A DNA stretch of 64,000 bases from NCBI GenBank assembly GCA_022678445.1, contig JALBWU010000006.1:124001-188000 (forward strand). The letters are read 5' to 3'. The DNA comes from Candidatus Aramenus sp. CH1 (GTDB taxonomy: Archaea > Thermoproteota > Thermoprotei_A > Sulfolobales > Sulfolobaceae). Below, one piece after another: positions 8,317 through 17,976 of the stretch. Numbering within the stretch: the stretch's first letter is position 1; every line of letters begins with the position of its first letter. The notes beneath the pieces are model-generated. The model was given only the letters and a program-made list of their open reading frames with translations. It was not told the DNA's origin and did no database searches. The translations under genes and the position numbers were made by a program.

Positions 8317-8726
8317 TACTAGATTCTTCAGCCATAGCTTCAATGTTTTTCAAGGATAATTATACTGAGAGGGTAAGAAAATTAATAGCTAATAGCGGTA
8401 GTGAGGAATGCAAAACACTGGATTTCGCTTACGCAGAAGTATCTAATGTAGCTTGGAAGAGGATCATATCATTTGGCGAGAATCAAGAATATGTGCTGAA
8501 GAACTTAAAACTGGCAATAGACTTCTTGAACAAAATGTGTGAGATAACTAAAGTAAGGGAGATAATAGATGAAACCGTCGAGTTAGCGTTAATGGAGAAG
8601 ACCTCATTTTACGATACAGCCTTCTTACAGCTTGCTATGATAAACAACGATAAGCTCTTGACAATCGATCTAAAGTTCTATAACAAACTTGAACAAAAAT
8701 ACAAGAAGTTTGTTATAATACCTTAG
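8313..8726 (+). CDS. vapC: PIN-domain toxin VapC
   Basis: 137 aa, TTG start inside the vapB stop. PIN-domain acidic residues are visible: Asp in MILDSSAIASMF near residue 4, Glu in AYAEVSNVAWKR near residue 41, Asp in SFYDTAFLQLA near residue 99 and Asp in LLTIDLKFYNKL near residue 119. The family cleaves RNA, often tRNA or rRNA, under stress when the antitoxin is degraded. All motif residues are present and the length is normal, so it looks functional. Confidence 0.88.
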   Translation: MILDSSAIASMFFKDNYTERVRKLIANSGSEECKTLDFAYAEVSNVAWKRIISFGENQEYVLKNLKLAIDFLNKMCEITKVREIIDETVELALMEKTSFYDTAFLQLAMINNDKLLTIDLKFYNKLEQKYKKFVIIP

Positions 8727-8975
8727 TTTACCTGACCGTTGTAAAGCGCCTATGATGCCCGTAAAGTCATTTAACTCCATTAATGTAAAGCTCCGAATTA
8801 TAACAATCCAGATACAGATAAATTTTTTATAGGTAGAGTATACATAGCGTTTTAGCGTTTTATGACTCTAATTATAAAAGCTCCTTTCATACTCTATCCC
8901 TTATTAACGTATGAAATATTTAGTTCTTTGACCTTCTCTCTAAATAAGGCTTTACCATTTTTACCTTAGTAGCGA

Positions 8976-9208
8976 GTGCGGACAAGAATTTCATTCTCCT
9001 CTATAAAATTCAATTTTACTTCAACTCATGCTAAAGGATTTAGAGTAAATTGTATTGTAGGAAGAACGTTTTCATCTCGTCATTGTATTTCATGCTTTCT
9101 GGAGATTCTAAACACCAACATTCTCTAATGAGGAACTCTCCTTCAAAAAACTTTCATGATAAGGAAAATTCAATTTATATCAAAATAACTAAATTGTTGT
9201 CCGCACAC
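8976..9208. mobile_element. MITE derived from the IS6-type element, copy 1
   Basis: 233 bp bounded by inverted ends: left GTGCGGACAAGAATTTCATT and right, read in reverse, GTGTGCGGACAACAATTT. The interior (AATTCAATTTTA near the left, ATTCAATTTATATCAAAATA near the right) matches the two ends of the IS6-type element at 51113-51870, so this is an internal-deletion derivative without a transposase. Just outside the right end, 9209-9236 resembles a second decayed right end, suggesting nested insertion. No clear target duplication is seen. Confidence 0.75.
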
Positions 9209-9317
9209 AATTTATATCAAAACAACATAATTACTCACACATCTCTCAGCCAAATTAATCTCTTTTACTAAATTTTTACATGTTAATTGAGAATGATTAA
9301 ACAAAAGTTAAGGTTTT

Positions 9318-10127
9318 TTATTCTACTATCATGGATGTTATTATTGTTACTCCTTCTTTTTCTAATTCTTCTTTAATTTTTTTGTCGACGTAGTTTGCTA
9401 TTAGAAATATTTTTATGGGTTTGTTGAATAGTTGTGGAATTAGTTTCTTTCTTATGAGTATTTGTTCTAGAGCTCCTTCATCTGCGAAGTTCTTGACTTC
9501 AAATACGTAAATGTAATCGTCAGTTTCGTAAAAGTCTATTTCAAATATTCTACCCTTTTGTATAATACCATAAGTGTCAACAATACTACCATGCTTAACA
9601 TTAGCTGGATTTATACCGTGTAATTCTAAAGCCTCCTTATAAACCATCATAATGGTTCTCTCCAAACCCTTCCCAGCCCTACTAGTAAAACTACCAATCT
9701 CAGTAGCTAACTTAGCAATAAGCTGAGAATTCTCCTTAATTGCTTCACCTTGATTCTTAACCGCCTCTTGTAAAGCTTTGATCGCTTCCCCATGTTCCTT
9801 CAATATCTCGCCTTGTTGTTTGATCGCTTCCTGCAAGTTCTTTATCTCCTCACCCTGCTTCTTGATCGCTTCCCCATGTTCCTTCAATATCTCGCCTTGT
9901 TGTTTGATCGCTTCCTGCAAGTTCTTTATCTCCTCACCCAGTTGTTTATCGGTTTCTTGTAATGCTTTGATCGCTTCTTGTAAACTTTTTATTGCATTGG
10001 TGTTTTCTTCTAATTTTTTTATAATTACTTCGTCCTTGAGTTTGTCGTAGATTTTATTAGTTAATGTTGTGATGAATTTTTGGTCGTTTAGTAGTCTTTC
10101 AATCATTTCGTCAATTTGACTTGCCAT
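9318..10127 (-). CDS. Coiled-coil PD-(D/E)XK nuclease-like protein (DUF3782 type)
   Basis: 269 aa. Residues 1-45 are a helical head. Residues 45-140 are a coiled coil built from near-identical repeats (IKNLQEAIKQQGEILKEHGE). The C-terminal domain contains FEIDFYETDD, then YVFEVKNF, which fits the D...ExK core of the PD-(D/E)XK nuclease superfamily. Such proteins occur in many copies in Sulfolobales; substrate and role are unknown. The repeat count probably varies between copies. It lies just downstream of a MITE, and a long T-rich stretch follows its 3' end. Confidence 0.75.
   Translation of the reverse strand: MASQIDEMIERLLNDQKFITTLTNKIYDKLKDEVIIKKLEENTNAIKSLQEAIKALQETDKQLGEEIKNLQEAIKQQGEILKEHGEAIKKQGEEIKNLQEAIKQQGEILKEHGEAIKALQEAVKNQGEAIKENSQLIAKLATEIGSFTSRAGKGLERTIMMVYKEALELHGINPANVKHGSIVDTYGIIQKGRIFEIDFYETDDYIYVFEVKNFADEGALEQILIRKKLIPQLFNKPIKIFLIANYVDKKIKEELEKEGVTIITSMIVE
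9780..9940. repeat. 84-bp tandem repeat encoding coiled-coil segments
   Basis: Two head-to-tail units of period 84 bp (28 codons) begin with GATCGCTTCCCCATG at 9780 and 9864. They are identical for about 76 bases and diverge at the end. The period is a multiple of 3 and of the heptad repeat (28 = 4 x 7), so each duplication lengthens the coiled coil without breaking it. Confidence 0.85.
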
Positions 10128-10214
10128 ATGATTTAATTGGAAAGATGGCTAATATTTCTTTTTCATAATATGAGGGAGAATGGGAAAGGCTTCCATCCTA
10201 ATTTCTCCCTAAAC

Positions 10215-10721
10215 TCATTGATCAATTTGACTGATTTCTCTTTCTCGTCTTTGGGCAATTTGCTTACTTCTCAAAACACCCATAAACAATGCGTATAGTC
10301 TAGCGTTAATTGTTGCCTTACTCAAACCATAATCTAAGTCCTCTTGTAACTCGTCTAATATCTCCTTTACTTGATCAGAATTTATGAGCCCTTTACCACC
10401 AAAGTCGGAAACCTTCCTTCCTAGATATAAATGCCCCTTTTCCACTACTATCGCTTTCCCATCATCAAAAGTTATTCTTCCCTTCATTATCCTATCGTAA
10501 AACTTCCAAGCCTCTGATGCATTAGGATCTAATTCTTTGAGCTTAATCATCACTATCCTCCTTATCTCATCCGTAGACATACCTTCTCTTAACCTCTTTT
10601 TAAACCTCCTCTACTATATCGTGAGCTACTTCTGGAGAAGCTCCAGTTGCAATAATTGAGTTATATAGTTTAGTTTCGTTAAACTCCTCGTATTCTCCAT
10701 TTCTTTTCTTTATCCTTACCA
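10215..10721 (-). pseudogene. Stand-alone ATP-cone domain protein, frameshifted
   Basis: The start MVRIKKRNGEYEEFNETKLY at 10721 and the continuation IIATGASPEVAHDIVEEV match the ATP-cone, the nucleotide-sensing domain of ribonucleotide reductases and NrdR. Near 10612 a one-base shift (in GTTTAAAAAG) moves the frame to KKRLREGMSTDEIRRIVMIK and onward to the stop at 10215. The region GMSTDEIRRIVMIKLKELDP completes the cone; the C-terminal 80 residues are of unknown type. No reductase module is attached, so it may be a regulator that reads ATP/dATP. Without the shift the protein would be about 168 aa. Confidence 0.6.
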
Positions 10722-10751
10722 TAATTTATATGTAAAGTGGTAGAATAAAAA

Positions 10752-11957
10752 TTATAGACCTAACTTTCTAACTTGATCTATAGCCCACATCATTGGACAA
10801 TAACCACCACACATTGTACAAGCCTTTACGTTAGGTTTTCCAAACTGAGTATATACCTCCATAGCTTTTTCTGGATATATCAACTTACTTATCATCTTAT
10901 CCCATTCCAATTTTCCTCTATAGTAACTTACCTCATCGTCCCATTTCCTTCTCTTTAGCTTTACAACATCTCCTGCATGGGCAGCTATTCTATAAGCAAT
11001 TGCTTCTTCCTCCACCTGGTTAACATTAGGTAAACTTAAGTGTTCAGCTGGGGTTAGGTAGCATAATAGAGCTCCAGAGGCTGAAGCTATTGCAGCACCA
11101 ATTGCAGATGCGATATGGTCATAAGGTGCTCCTACGTCTATTGGCAAAGGACCAAGAACATAATACGGCACACCGTTACTCAGCTTTTTCATTAACTTAA
11201 CGTCCCAGGCTATTTCGTTTAATGGAATATGCCCTGGTCCCTCAATCATCACTTGAACACCCTTCCTTATGGCATCCTTAGCTAATCTAGCGGTCTCTAT
11301 TAACTCTCCTATCTGGAATTCATCATGTGCATCGCCAATAGCTCCAGGTCTCAGAGCGTCTCCTAACGATATCACTGCATCATACTCCTTGAATATTTCC
11401 AACATATATGACCAATTCTTTCTGTAAGGATTCTCAGAGTTATTATGTACCATCCAACCTAATATCATATCACCTCCCCTTGACACTATAGGGATTATCC
11501 TGCTACTCTTCAATACCTTAATTCCCATCTCCTTAGTTATTCCTGCATGGATAGTCATGAACGCAACTCCATCCCTTAAATGTTTCTCTACAGAATTTAG
11601 CAAATCATCCTCTGAGAAATACGCCCCACCACTTCTGTTCTTAAATGACTCTATGAATACTTGATATACTGGTACTGTTCCCACAGGTAAATCACTAGCC
11701 TCTATGATTCTTCTCCTTATGTAGTCTAAGTCGCCTCCAGTCGATAAATCCATTAACGTATCTCCCCATCTATTGGCAATCTTAACTTTCTCTAATTCCA
11801 TGTTTAAGTTTACAACTTCGCTTGAGGTTCCAATATTCACGTTAACCTTTGTAGTTAATCCCTTGCCAATTGCAATTAACCTCTTACTAGGTCTCTTAAT
11901 ATTTCTAATTACGATAACCTTTCCTTCAGCTACTCTCTTTATATCTATACTGACCAT
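10752..11957 (-). CDS. thiC: Phosphomethylpyrimidine synthase ThiC
   Basis: 401 aa. ThiC is a radical-SAM enzyme that converts aminoimidazole ribotide to HMP-P, the pyrimidine precursor of thiamine. The C-terminal cluster motif [12 protein letters not shown] (Cys-X2-Cys-X4-Cys) is present, as are [34 protein letters not shown] and [12 protein letters not shown], all family signatures. It lacks the long N-terminal domain of bacterial ThiC, as is usual in archaea. It stands alone with no other thi gene nearby. No riboswitch was recognised in the 100-bp upstream gap. Confidence 0.95.
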   Translation of the reverse strand: MVSIDIKRVAEGKVIVIRNIKRPSKRLIAIGKGLTTKVNVNIGTSSEVVNLNMELEKVKIANRWGDTLMDLSTGGDLDYIRRRIIEASDLPVGTVPVYQVFIESFKNRSGGAYFSEDDLLNSVEKHLRDGVAFMTIHAGITKEMGIKVLKSSRIIPIVSRGGDMILGWMVHNNSENPYRKNWSYMLEIFKEYDAVISLGDALRPGAIGDAHDEFQIGELIETARLAKDAIRKGVQVMIEGPGHIPLNEIAWDVKLMKKLSNGVPYYVLGPLPIDVGAPYDHIASAIGAAIASASGALLCYLTPAEHLSLPNVNQVEEEAIAYRIAAHAGDVVKLKRRKWDDEVSYYRGKLEWDKMISKLIYPEKAMEVYTQFGKPNVKACTMCGGYCPMMWAIDQVRKLGL

Positions 11958-12060
11958 TCAGCGTGCTACATATAGGGACTTTTATCATATAAATTTCCCT
12001 TAATGATAAGTGAATATATAGAATTAAATTTAATAATTTACCTGATTTTAGTTTCTCCTA

Positions 12061-13012
12061 ATGAATCATTGTTTATATGGTACAGTTTACAACAACGTTA
12101 ACTACGTTAGAGACAGTGTCAAATCCTTTTTCTCTCCTATATACGATAAAATAGTGATAGTAGATTCATTTTCCACAGACGGAACTTATGAGATTCTAAA
12201 AGAAATGGAAAAAGAATACAATTTAACAATTTTGAGATACAAATCTTCTAGAGGAAAAGGAAGGGATTACGCTATTAGGCATTGTCCAGATAATTCCATA
12301 ACGGCTTACGTTGATTTAGACGTAATATATAATAAAAATCTTGAAAAGGCTATGAAGTTGAACATTAATAGACTAAGTATAAGTGGATTTCAACCAACTT
12401 TCATTGCATATAAAGAGACTGTTGTGGGAAAGGGAGGATGGAAAGACCTAAACGCGGCAGAGGATAGTGAGTTAGTAACGAGGGTAGGAATAGACACATT
12501 TTTCCCATTAGTGGTAGGATTTAACTCAAGGGTCATTGGTCTAAGAGAAAGTAGGTATGCCTCTTCTAAGATAAGTAAGTTAAAAAGAATATGGAGAGTT
12601 CAGACAGATTATTTTAGAGCAGGTAATAATTTGGACGAAGTGAGATTAAGAAGAATTCCTATCTCCCTGCCATTCTATATATCAGCGTTGCTTAATGGTA
12701 GGTATATGAATCAGAAGGCAATAGGCAATAGATTATATAGTATTTACTTATTCATAACTAATCTTAAAGATCCAACTGACTATGGGTTTGATAAAAACGA
12801 TATGTTTTTCTCGATGCTGATAAGAGATTTAGAAGTCATTAACAGAAAGATGAAGATAGACCTAAACTCAGAGTTCTGTTCTAAAATACCTTACGTAAAA
12901 AAGGGTCTTAACAAAAGCGAGGAGTAATTTCTTCAGGTTATATTACTATAATGAAGATTTAGTGAAAAAGTTTCTAGACTTCAATAATGCGGAGATAGTC
13001 AAATATGAGTGA
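12061..13012 (+). pseudogene. Family 2 glycosyltransferase, frameshifted near C-terminus
   Basis: GT-A fold family 2 transferase: nucleotide-binding start YGTVYNNVNYVRDSVKSFF, IVIVDSFSTDGTYEIL, and a DxD-like YVDLDV near residue 96. The main frame stops at 12927 (288 aa), but near 12910, in AACAAAAGCG, a shift leads into a clean coding frame (NFFRLYYYNEDLVKKFLDF) that ends with TGA at 13010-13012. The original protein was therefore probably about 317 aa. The substrate is unknown. No transmembrane segment is evident. It is isolated from the large glycan cluster downstream. Confidence 0.7.
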
Positions 13013-13101
13013 GACAAGTATTATATTACTTTATCTTATTTAAAAGTTGCATTTAGAGAATAATTTTTAAACCTTAAATACTATTTAATAATCGGTGTTT
13101 C

Positions 13102-13344
13102 TTGGTGTCGGAGCTTAGGATTTCTAAGACTTTGGATGTTAGGGGTATGTATTGTCCTGGTCCCGTTTTGGAGACTGCTAAGGCTATTAAGCAGATTAAT
13201 GTTGGTGAGGTTTTGGAGGTTTTAGCTACTGATCCTGCTGCTAAGCCAGATATTGAGGCTTGGGCTAGGAGGACTGGTAATCAGATATTAGATATTAAAC
13301 AAGATAATGGTGTAACTAGAATATTAATTAAAAGAGTGAAGTAA
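13102..13344 (+). CDS. tusA: TusA-family sulfurtransferase
   Basis: 80 aa with the signature DVRGMYCPGPVLETAKAIK; the Cys in CPGP carries persulfide sulfur. TusA proteins pass sulfur between proteins for tRNA thiolation or, in Sulfolobales, for sulfur oxidation. The frame opens with TTG at 13102; a GTG one codon later (VSELRISK) is an equally good start. No dsrE or hdr partner lies next to it, unlike the large sulfur-oxidation operons. Poly-T runs follow the stop. Confidence 0.92.
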   Translation: MVSELRISKTLDVRGMYCPGPVLETAKAIKQINVGEVLEVLATDPAAKPDIEAWARRTGNQILDIKQDNGVTRILIKRVK

Positions 13345-13375
13345 AACTTTTTAATATTTTTATTCCTTTTTTCCA
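13345..13375 (+). terminator. Poly-T terminator after tusA
   Basis: Three T-rich runs (ACTTTTTAATATTTTTATTCC and a further six T) follow the tusA stop. Archaeal RNA polymerase terminates at such T tracts without a hairpin. Confidence 0.45.
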
Positions 13376-13487
13376 ATTCTTCTATATAAAAAACTCGATA
13401 TAGTGAAATAATTAGATGCTAGTTAGATAAGAATTACAGTCAAACTTCTATAGATCTTTAAATTCGCATGACAAATTAGATATACTA

Positions 13488-14162
13488 ATGATAAAAAGTT
13501 ACACAATAATGCTTACGCATGATGATTGGACACTTTATACTGAGAAGTTTAGTGAAGACGAGTTATATGTAAAGGTAATTAAGAGATTACCTTACATGAA
13601 TGATACGTTGGAAAATATCATAGGGATAATATATGCCAGCGATAAGGACGTATATAAAAAGATATTGAAGATTATAAGTAAGAATAAAACGATATTGAGA
13701 TTTGATCTAGTGAATGAATATAAGAGTAAAAATGGAATAAAGGCAGTATACGCTTCAATAGAGAGGATAGATGGAAGAATAGCGGGAATGTTATTTAAGG
13801 ATTGTTTAGTTTATGAGATGAAGGAGAACATCATGAGTGGAATTGAAAAGTGGAATATCGTTGCTGAGTCGTCATCATTTATGAAGGTTTTGCCTAAGAT
13901 AAGAGAGCTAACTTATGAACTTAAAGTAGTCGAAAACCCCTATGATCCTATCCTATCAATTCAAAACGAATTAACACATAAAGAAATGGAAATTTTGAGA
14001 TTAGCTGTAAATAAAGGTTTCTTTGATACACCAAAGAGAATTGGGTTAGAGGAATTAGCTGAAGAGTTAGGAGTATCCAAATCAGCAATAATGCAAATCT
14101 TGAGAAAAGCTATGGCGAAGATTGCAAAAAAATCTTTTTCGATTGAAAATCAAGTCTTATAA
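13488..14162 (+). CDS. HTH_10 (bacterio-opsin activator type) regulator
   Basis: 224 aa. The C-terminal 55 residues carry the HTH_10 pattern: LTHKEMEILRLAVNKGFFD, then GLEELAEELGVSKSAIMQIL and RKAMAKIAKKS. The N-terminal 160 residues form a sensor-like alpha/beta domain of unknown ligand. It is a transcription regulator common in archaea. It is monocistronic with no evident target next to it; a second HTH_10 gene lies at 25814. Confidence 0.88.
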   Translation: MIKSYTIMLTHDDWTLYTEKFSEDELYVKVIKRLPYMNDTLENIIGIIYASDKDVYKKILKIISKNKTILRFDLVNEYKSKNGIKAVYASIERIDGRIAGMLFKDCLVYEMKENIMSGIEKWNIVAESSSFMKVLPKIRELTYELKVVENPYDPILSIQNELTHKEMEILRLAVNKGFFDTPKRIGLEELAEELGVSKSAIMQILRKAMAKIAKKSFSIENQVL

Positions 14163-14244
14163 TAAGATTTAGTTTCATAAATAATCGCCCTTAGACTTCA
14201 CCCAGAGCTGAGGGTTTGGCTACTTTCATATCACTGATAAGTGA

Positions 14245-14478
14245 GTGTGTGGACAACAATTTTGTTATTTTGATATAAATTGAATTTTCTTTATTGAAAA
14301 GTATTTTGGAGAGTTCCTTAAATTAGAGAATGTTAGTGTTCGGAAGATATAAAAAGCACGAAACAAGGAACACAACGACAAGATGAAAAATGTTTTTCAT
14401 GCAATTTATTCGAAATCAATGAGTATTAGTTTGAATAAAATTGAGTTTTATGGAGTGATGAAATTGTTATCCACACAC
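14245..14478. mobile_element. MITE derived from the IS6-type element, copy 2
   Basis: 234 bp with ends GTGTGTGGACAACAATTT (left) and its near-complement GTTATCCACACAC (right). The right 110 bp, with ACACAACGACAAGATGAAAA and AATAAAATTGAGTTTTATGG, matches the transposase 3' end and terminus of the IS6-type element at 51113-51870, in opposite orientation to copy 1. The interior of the transposase is deleted. It lies just upstream of the nuclease gene at 14515 and could supply promoter sequence. Confidence 0.75.
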
Positions 14479-14514
14479 AGAAATCCTTATAAACATCTAC
14501 CAAATAACAACTTG

Positions 14515-15094
<580 letters not shown>

Positions 15095-15225
15095 AGACGA
15101 GGAGATGAGTGTGGTTTAGAAGTTTTGTGATTTCTGCGCTGAGTAGATATATCCACGTTTCGCGATGGCGGTCGCAATCTAAGGATGTATTTTAGTTTGT
15201 TTCACGTAAGATGTGAGCGAGATAA

Positions 15226-15910
15226 TCTGACCTACTCCCCGCCCTGCGAGGGTTCTGCATAGGTCTAAGGCGTTACTCCCCCTTAAGGGAGATACCCCGT
15301 GATGTGAAGAGAAAGGAAAGAGCCAAAGCGTTGACAATCTTCTTCACTCCTAGTTTCACAATGTTTAACGCTCCGTTGACGTCGCTATGAAGTTTATGGC
15401 CAAAAGGACAATTAACGACTCCCCTAGGCCTTCTGTCAACCTTAACGCCGTGGTAAGCGCAGAGCCGCGAAGTATTGTACTCAATCACTAGGTACGTGAT
15501 TATGCCGTACTCGTAAAGCTTATTCGTTAATGCGTCTATTAACTTGCGATAAGACCAAATATTTGAAGTAAACTTGTTACCCTTATCCTGAGAAATGAAG
15601 TTAGGATAGCCCAAGTAAACGGCGGAGACGCCAAAGACCACAAAGTCTTGGTGAGGTGAGATGCTAAAGTCCTATAATAATGAACAAGCCTACGGTAAAG
15701 CTTAGCGAATAGCTTATCCCTCAACACTTCTTCCCTAGCTTCTTGTTCTTGAACCTTCTCAACCTCACTTTTTAACTTATCGAGTTCAGCAATCCTCTTC
15801 TGAAAATAGAAGTAATCTTAACTGCTGAACCCCTATAAAAGAGTACTGTACCATCGTCAACAACAACAGTAGACAACATGTTTACGCCAAGATCAATTGA
15901 CGCAACCTTA
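15226..15910 (-). mobile_element. IS605-type tnpB remnant (3' part and right end)
   Basis: The minus strand carries the C-terminal two thirds of TnpB with frameshifts: VASIDLGVNMLSTV (first RuvC Asp), YFQKRIAELDKLKSEVE, WSYRKLIDALTNKLYEYG, the zinc-ribbon-like CAYHGVKVDRRPRGVVNCPF, and DVNGALNI (last catalytic Asp). The N-terminus is deleted at about 15910. The right end of the element, a hairpin around CCCTCGCAGGGCGGGGAG ending in TCAG, lies at 15226-15255 and would be the 3' end of the guide (omega) RNA. There is no tnpA. It is inactive. Confidence 0.85.
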
Positions 15911-15970
15911 GTAGATAGAATTATATATTAGGTAGGTAGAATTATATACTAGTAGGTTTAATAGTGATTT

Positions 15971-16198
15971 ATGGAAAGGGTGAAGGTGACCAGGAATTAC
16001 CAGATAACCATACCCTCCTCTGTAAGGGAGACTTTGGGGATAAGGGAGGGTGACATCCTAGAGGTTGCGGTAGAAGGAGACCACATAGTGGTAAGGAAGG
16101 TGATCTCAAAGAGGCCTAGGATCAGACTACAGAAGCCCCTTTCAATTGAGTACGTAAACGAGAGCATAGAGAGGGGTATGCGTGAAAGTCTTAGTTGA
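15971..16198 (+). CDS. vapB: AbrB-type antitoxin VapB
   Basis: 75 aa with a SpoVT/AbrB swapped-hairpin domain: VKVTRNYQITIPSSVRETLG, then IREGDILEVAVEGDHIVVRK. The C-terminal tail RLQKPLSIEYVNESIERGM would bind the toxin. It overlaps the next gene by 17 bases. An AbrB-PIN pair is one of the common archaeal VapBC types. The start lies 60 bp after the tnpB remnant edge. Confidence 0.88.
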   Translation: MERVKVTRNYQITIPSSVRETLGIREGDILEVAVEGDHIVVRKVISKRPRIRLQKPLSIEYVNESIERGMRESLS

Positions 16199-16574
16199 CA
16201 CCAACGTCATCATCTACGACTTAGTTGAGGACTCGCCTTTCCACAAGGAGGCTGAGAAGGTCTTAGACAGCTCTGAGAGGTGGGTAATTCCTTCAATAGT
16301 CGTCCACGAGCTAGTGTGGTTTTTGAGGGCTAACAACGTTGAAAACGTGGACTACGTCAACGCTTATATTAACGACCCTAAAGCGGAGGTCGTATGCGAG
16401 GAAGTTGGGGTCATAAGGAGGGCTTTAGATATCATGAGGGAAGAGAAGCTCTCCTTCTCTAGGTACAACGATTTAGTTATCCTCTCCCACTCGATTTATA
16501 GGAAACTGCCTTTGGCTACGTTTGATAAGGGCTTATCTAACTTGGCCAAGAGGTATAACGTGACTGTAGTATAG
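16182..16574 (+). CDS. vapC: PIN-domain toxin VapC
   Basis: 130 aa, GTG start inside vapB. PIN motifs: VLVDTNVIIYDL near residue 3-14, PSIVVHELVWFLR (Glu near residue 43), RYNDLVILSHS near residue 99 and LATFDKGLSNLAKR near residue 113. All four acidic positions are present. It is an RNase toxin controlled by the AbrB-type antitoxin before it. It is more GC-rich than the VapBC pair at 8.1 kb, suggesting separate acquisition. Confidence 0.9.
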   Translation: MKVLVDTNVIIYDLVEDSPFHKEAEKVLDSSERWVIPSIVVHELVWFLRANNVENVDYVNAYINDPKAEVVCEEVGVIRRALDIMREEKLSFSRYNDLVILSHSIYRKLPLATFDKGLSNLAKRYNVTVV

Positions 16575-17081
16575 AGAGAGTATGGGTACTGCGAAGACGT
16601 AAACCGTGGCTGTAGTCCCATTTCAGACGTTGACGCAGACGCTAGCGTTTTAGGCTCGCTACCCCTCTCCTGTTTAGACGTGTGTCATTGATGAGCGTCC
16701 CGTTTAAGGGGTATACTGCGTTCTTTGAAGATCTCGGTGCGCTTACCGCTTGTCCGTCTACCTCTGGGTAATACACTTCTTCTTTGGAAGTTTTTCTCGT
16801 GTTCCATTCCTGAAAGTACTAACTTGGTGAATTTCCCGTCTCTAGTTCCTACAGAGGGCGGGGAAAACTTGTTTTGATATAAATTGATTTTTTATTGTAG
16901 AAAGTGTCTTAGGGTTAGAAGGAGCTGTTTATCTGGTGCGGTAACGTGGACAAGTTCATCTCCTCGTTAAAACCACTTCTACCTTTTTTAACATACGGAG
17001 TCTCTTGATGGACCTAACCGGGAGGGTACTGCGATATTGCGGGTCATGTGAAGAGATATATCTCAAAAATTATGTTAAGGT
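16575..17081. other. 507 bp without a gene; contains an IS6-end scrap
   Basis: No credible open frame. At about 16869-16905 the sequence TTGTTTTGATATAAATTGAT matches the inner left end of the IS6-type element, but the terminal inverted repeat is missing. The GC-richer part 16600-16860 may be decayed coding sequence that I cannot identify. Confidence 0.4.
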
Positions 17082-17303
17082 ATGAAGTGCGCTGTTATCC
17101 CAATAAACAGGTCTGATCTAACCCTAGAAAGCGCGTATTCGTCAATTGTTAGGACATATGAACTTTTTGATCCAGGCAAATTTATAATTCTTTACGCTAA
17201 ATTTAACGAGAAGCTAGTCTTTGATAACTCGCCCCTTAAGTCGCTACTTGATGGACTGAAAAATAACGGTAAAGATGTGATCCTAAAGAACGTGGCTAAT
17301 AAA
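17082..17303 (+). pseudogene. Truncated unknown protein cut by an IS605 scar
   Basis: About 74 codons before the insertion point: KCAVIPINRSDLTLESAYSS, then FDPGKFIILYAKFNEKLVF. The alternating strand/helix pattern suggests the first half of an alpha/beta (Rossmann-like) domain, but I recognise no family. Reading continues 16 codons into the IS605 end-to-end scar at 17304-17346, which replaces the rest of the gene, so this is a truncated remnant. No partner gene is adjacent. Confidence 0.5.
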
Positions 17304-17346
17304 AAAAGAAGGCAAACCTCGCCCTTTAGGGCGGGGAGTGGGTCAG
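17304..17346 (+). mobile_element. Minimal IS605 left-end/right-end scar
   Basis: 43 bp: left-end sequence AAGAAGGCAAACCTCGCC joined directly to right-end sequence AGGGCGGGGAGTGGGTCAG. The same two termini bracket the full-length copies at 21670-23414 and 28389-29799. The two ends share a GC-rich hairpin, and the whole internal region is gone, as if recombination between the hairpins had removed it. Confidence 0.7.
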
Positions 17347-17945
17347 GAACATAATACGTTTCAGTATAACCTATAGGACTTGAAGATTCCTTATTGCGTT
17401 CACTATGAGTAACTCATGAGTTAGTAAAAGGGGAGCGCATGAAAGAATTGAAAGAAAGTAAATAATTCTTTCATTTACATTAAGGTAAGGATATTGAACC
17501 TAAATATGCCATGGTTATTACGACAGATCTGCAAACTAACAATAGTAAAAACAGCGATCCAGCAAACTCCGCTATTAACGCCTTAATAATGGAGAGGAGG
17601 ATAATGTTTATGTCGTTTTCCTTTTCTCTTTATCACTCGTAATGCCTATTTATGTCCTTGTTAAAAATTATTTATGAGATGTGATTCTGAAAGTCTATCA
17701 TAACTCAGCTTTGAGTTCGTTAGATATATGTAACCGTTAATTACTCCACAACTAACAAAAAGTAAAGAGAGCTGTTTAAGGCTAGGGCTGAGATAATCCA
17801 AGGGTGAGGAGGCTTTCACAGCCATAAATCCTTAATTTAAATAGAGTCGCTAGACGTGAAATCTTTATAAAGATACCTCTGATCGTGAACTTTTTGTCAA
17901 TAAAACTAAGTATCTATAAGCTTATGAGGAGAAGAACAGAAATTA
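17347..17945. other. 600 bp without a recognisable gene
   Basis: AT-rich, with stops in all frames. A short coding-like stretch near 17510-17600 (VITTDLQTNNSKNSD) is too brief to assign. I see no RNA gene or repeat here. Confidence 0.3.
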
Positions 17946-17975
17946 ACTGGTGGGTCACCAGTAACTGGTGGGGGT
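17946..17975 (+). promoter_or_regulatory. 30-bp triple-segment motif at the ATPase ribosome binding site
   Basis: Three segments alternate: ACTGGTG, then CACCAGT, then ACTGGTGGGGGT, ending two bases before the ATPase reading frame begins. The middle segment can pair with either flank, so the mRNA can form two exclusive hairpins, one of which hides the G-rich (Shine-Dalgarno-like) segment. The same 30 bp, with one difference, lies before the paralogous ATPase at 60588-60617. Confidence 0.6.
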
Positions 17976-17976
17976 G

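Noticed and set aside
9050-9271. A 73-codon open frame across the MITE at 8976.
   Set aside because: It lies within and beyond the MITE terminus, has biased composition, and matches no protein pattern.
9778-10050. Cys/Ser/Phe-rich repetitive + strand frame.
   Set aside because: It is the antisense of the coiled-coil repeats of the nuclease-like gene at 9318-10127.
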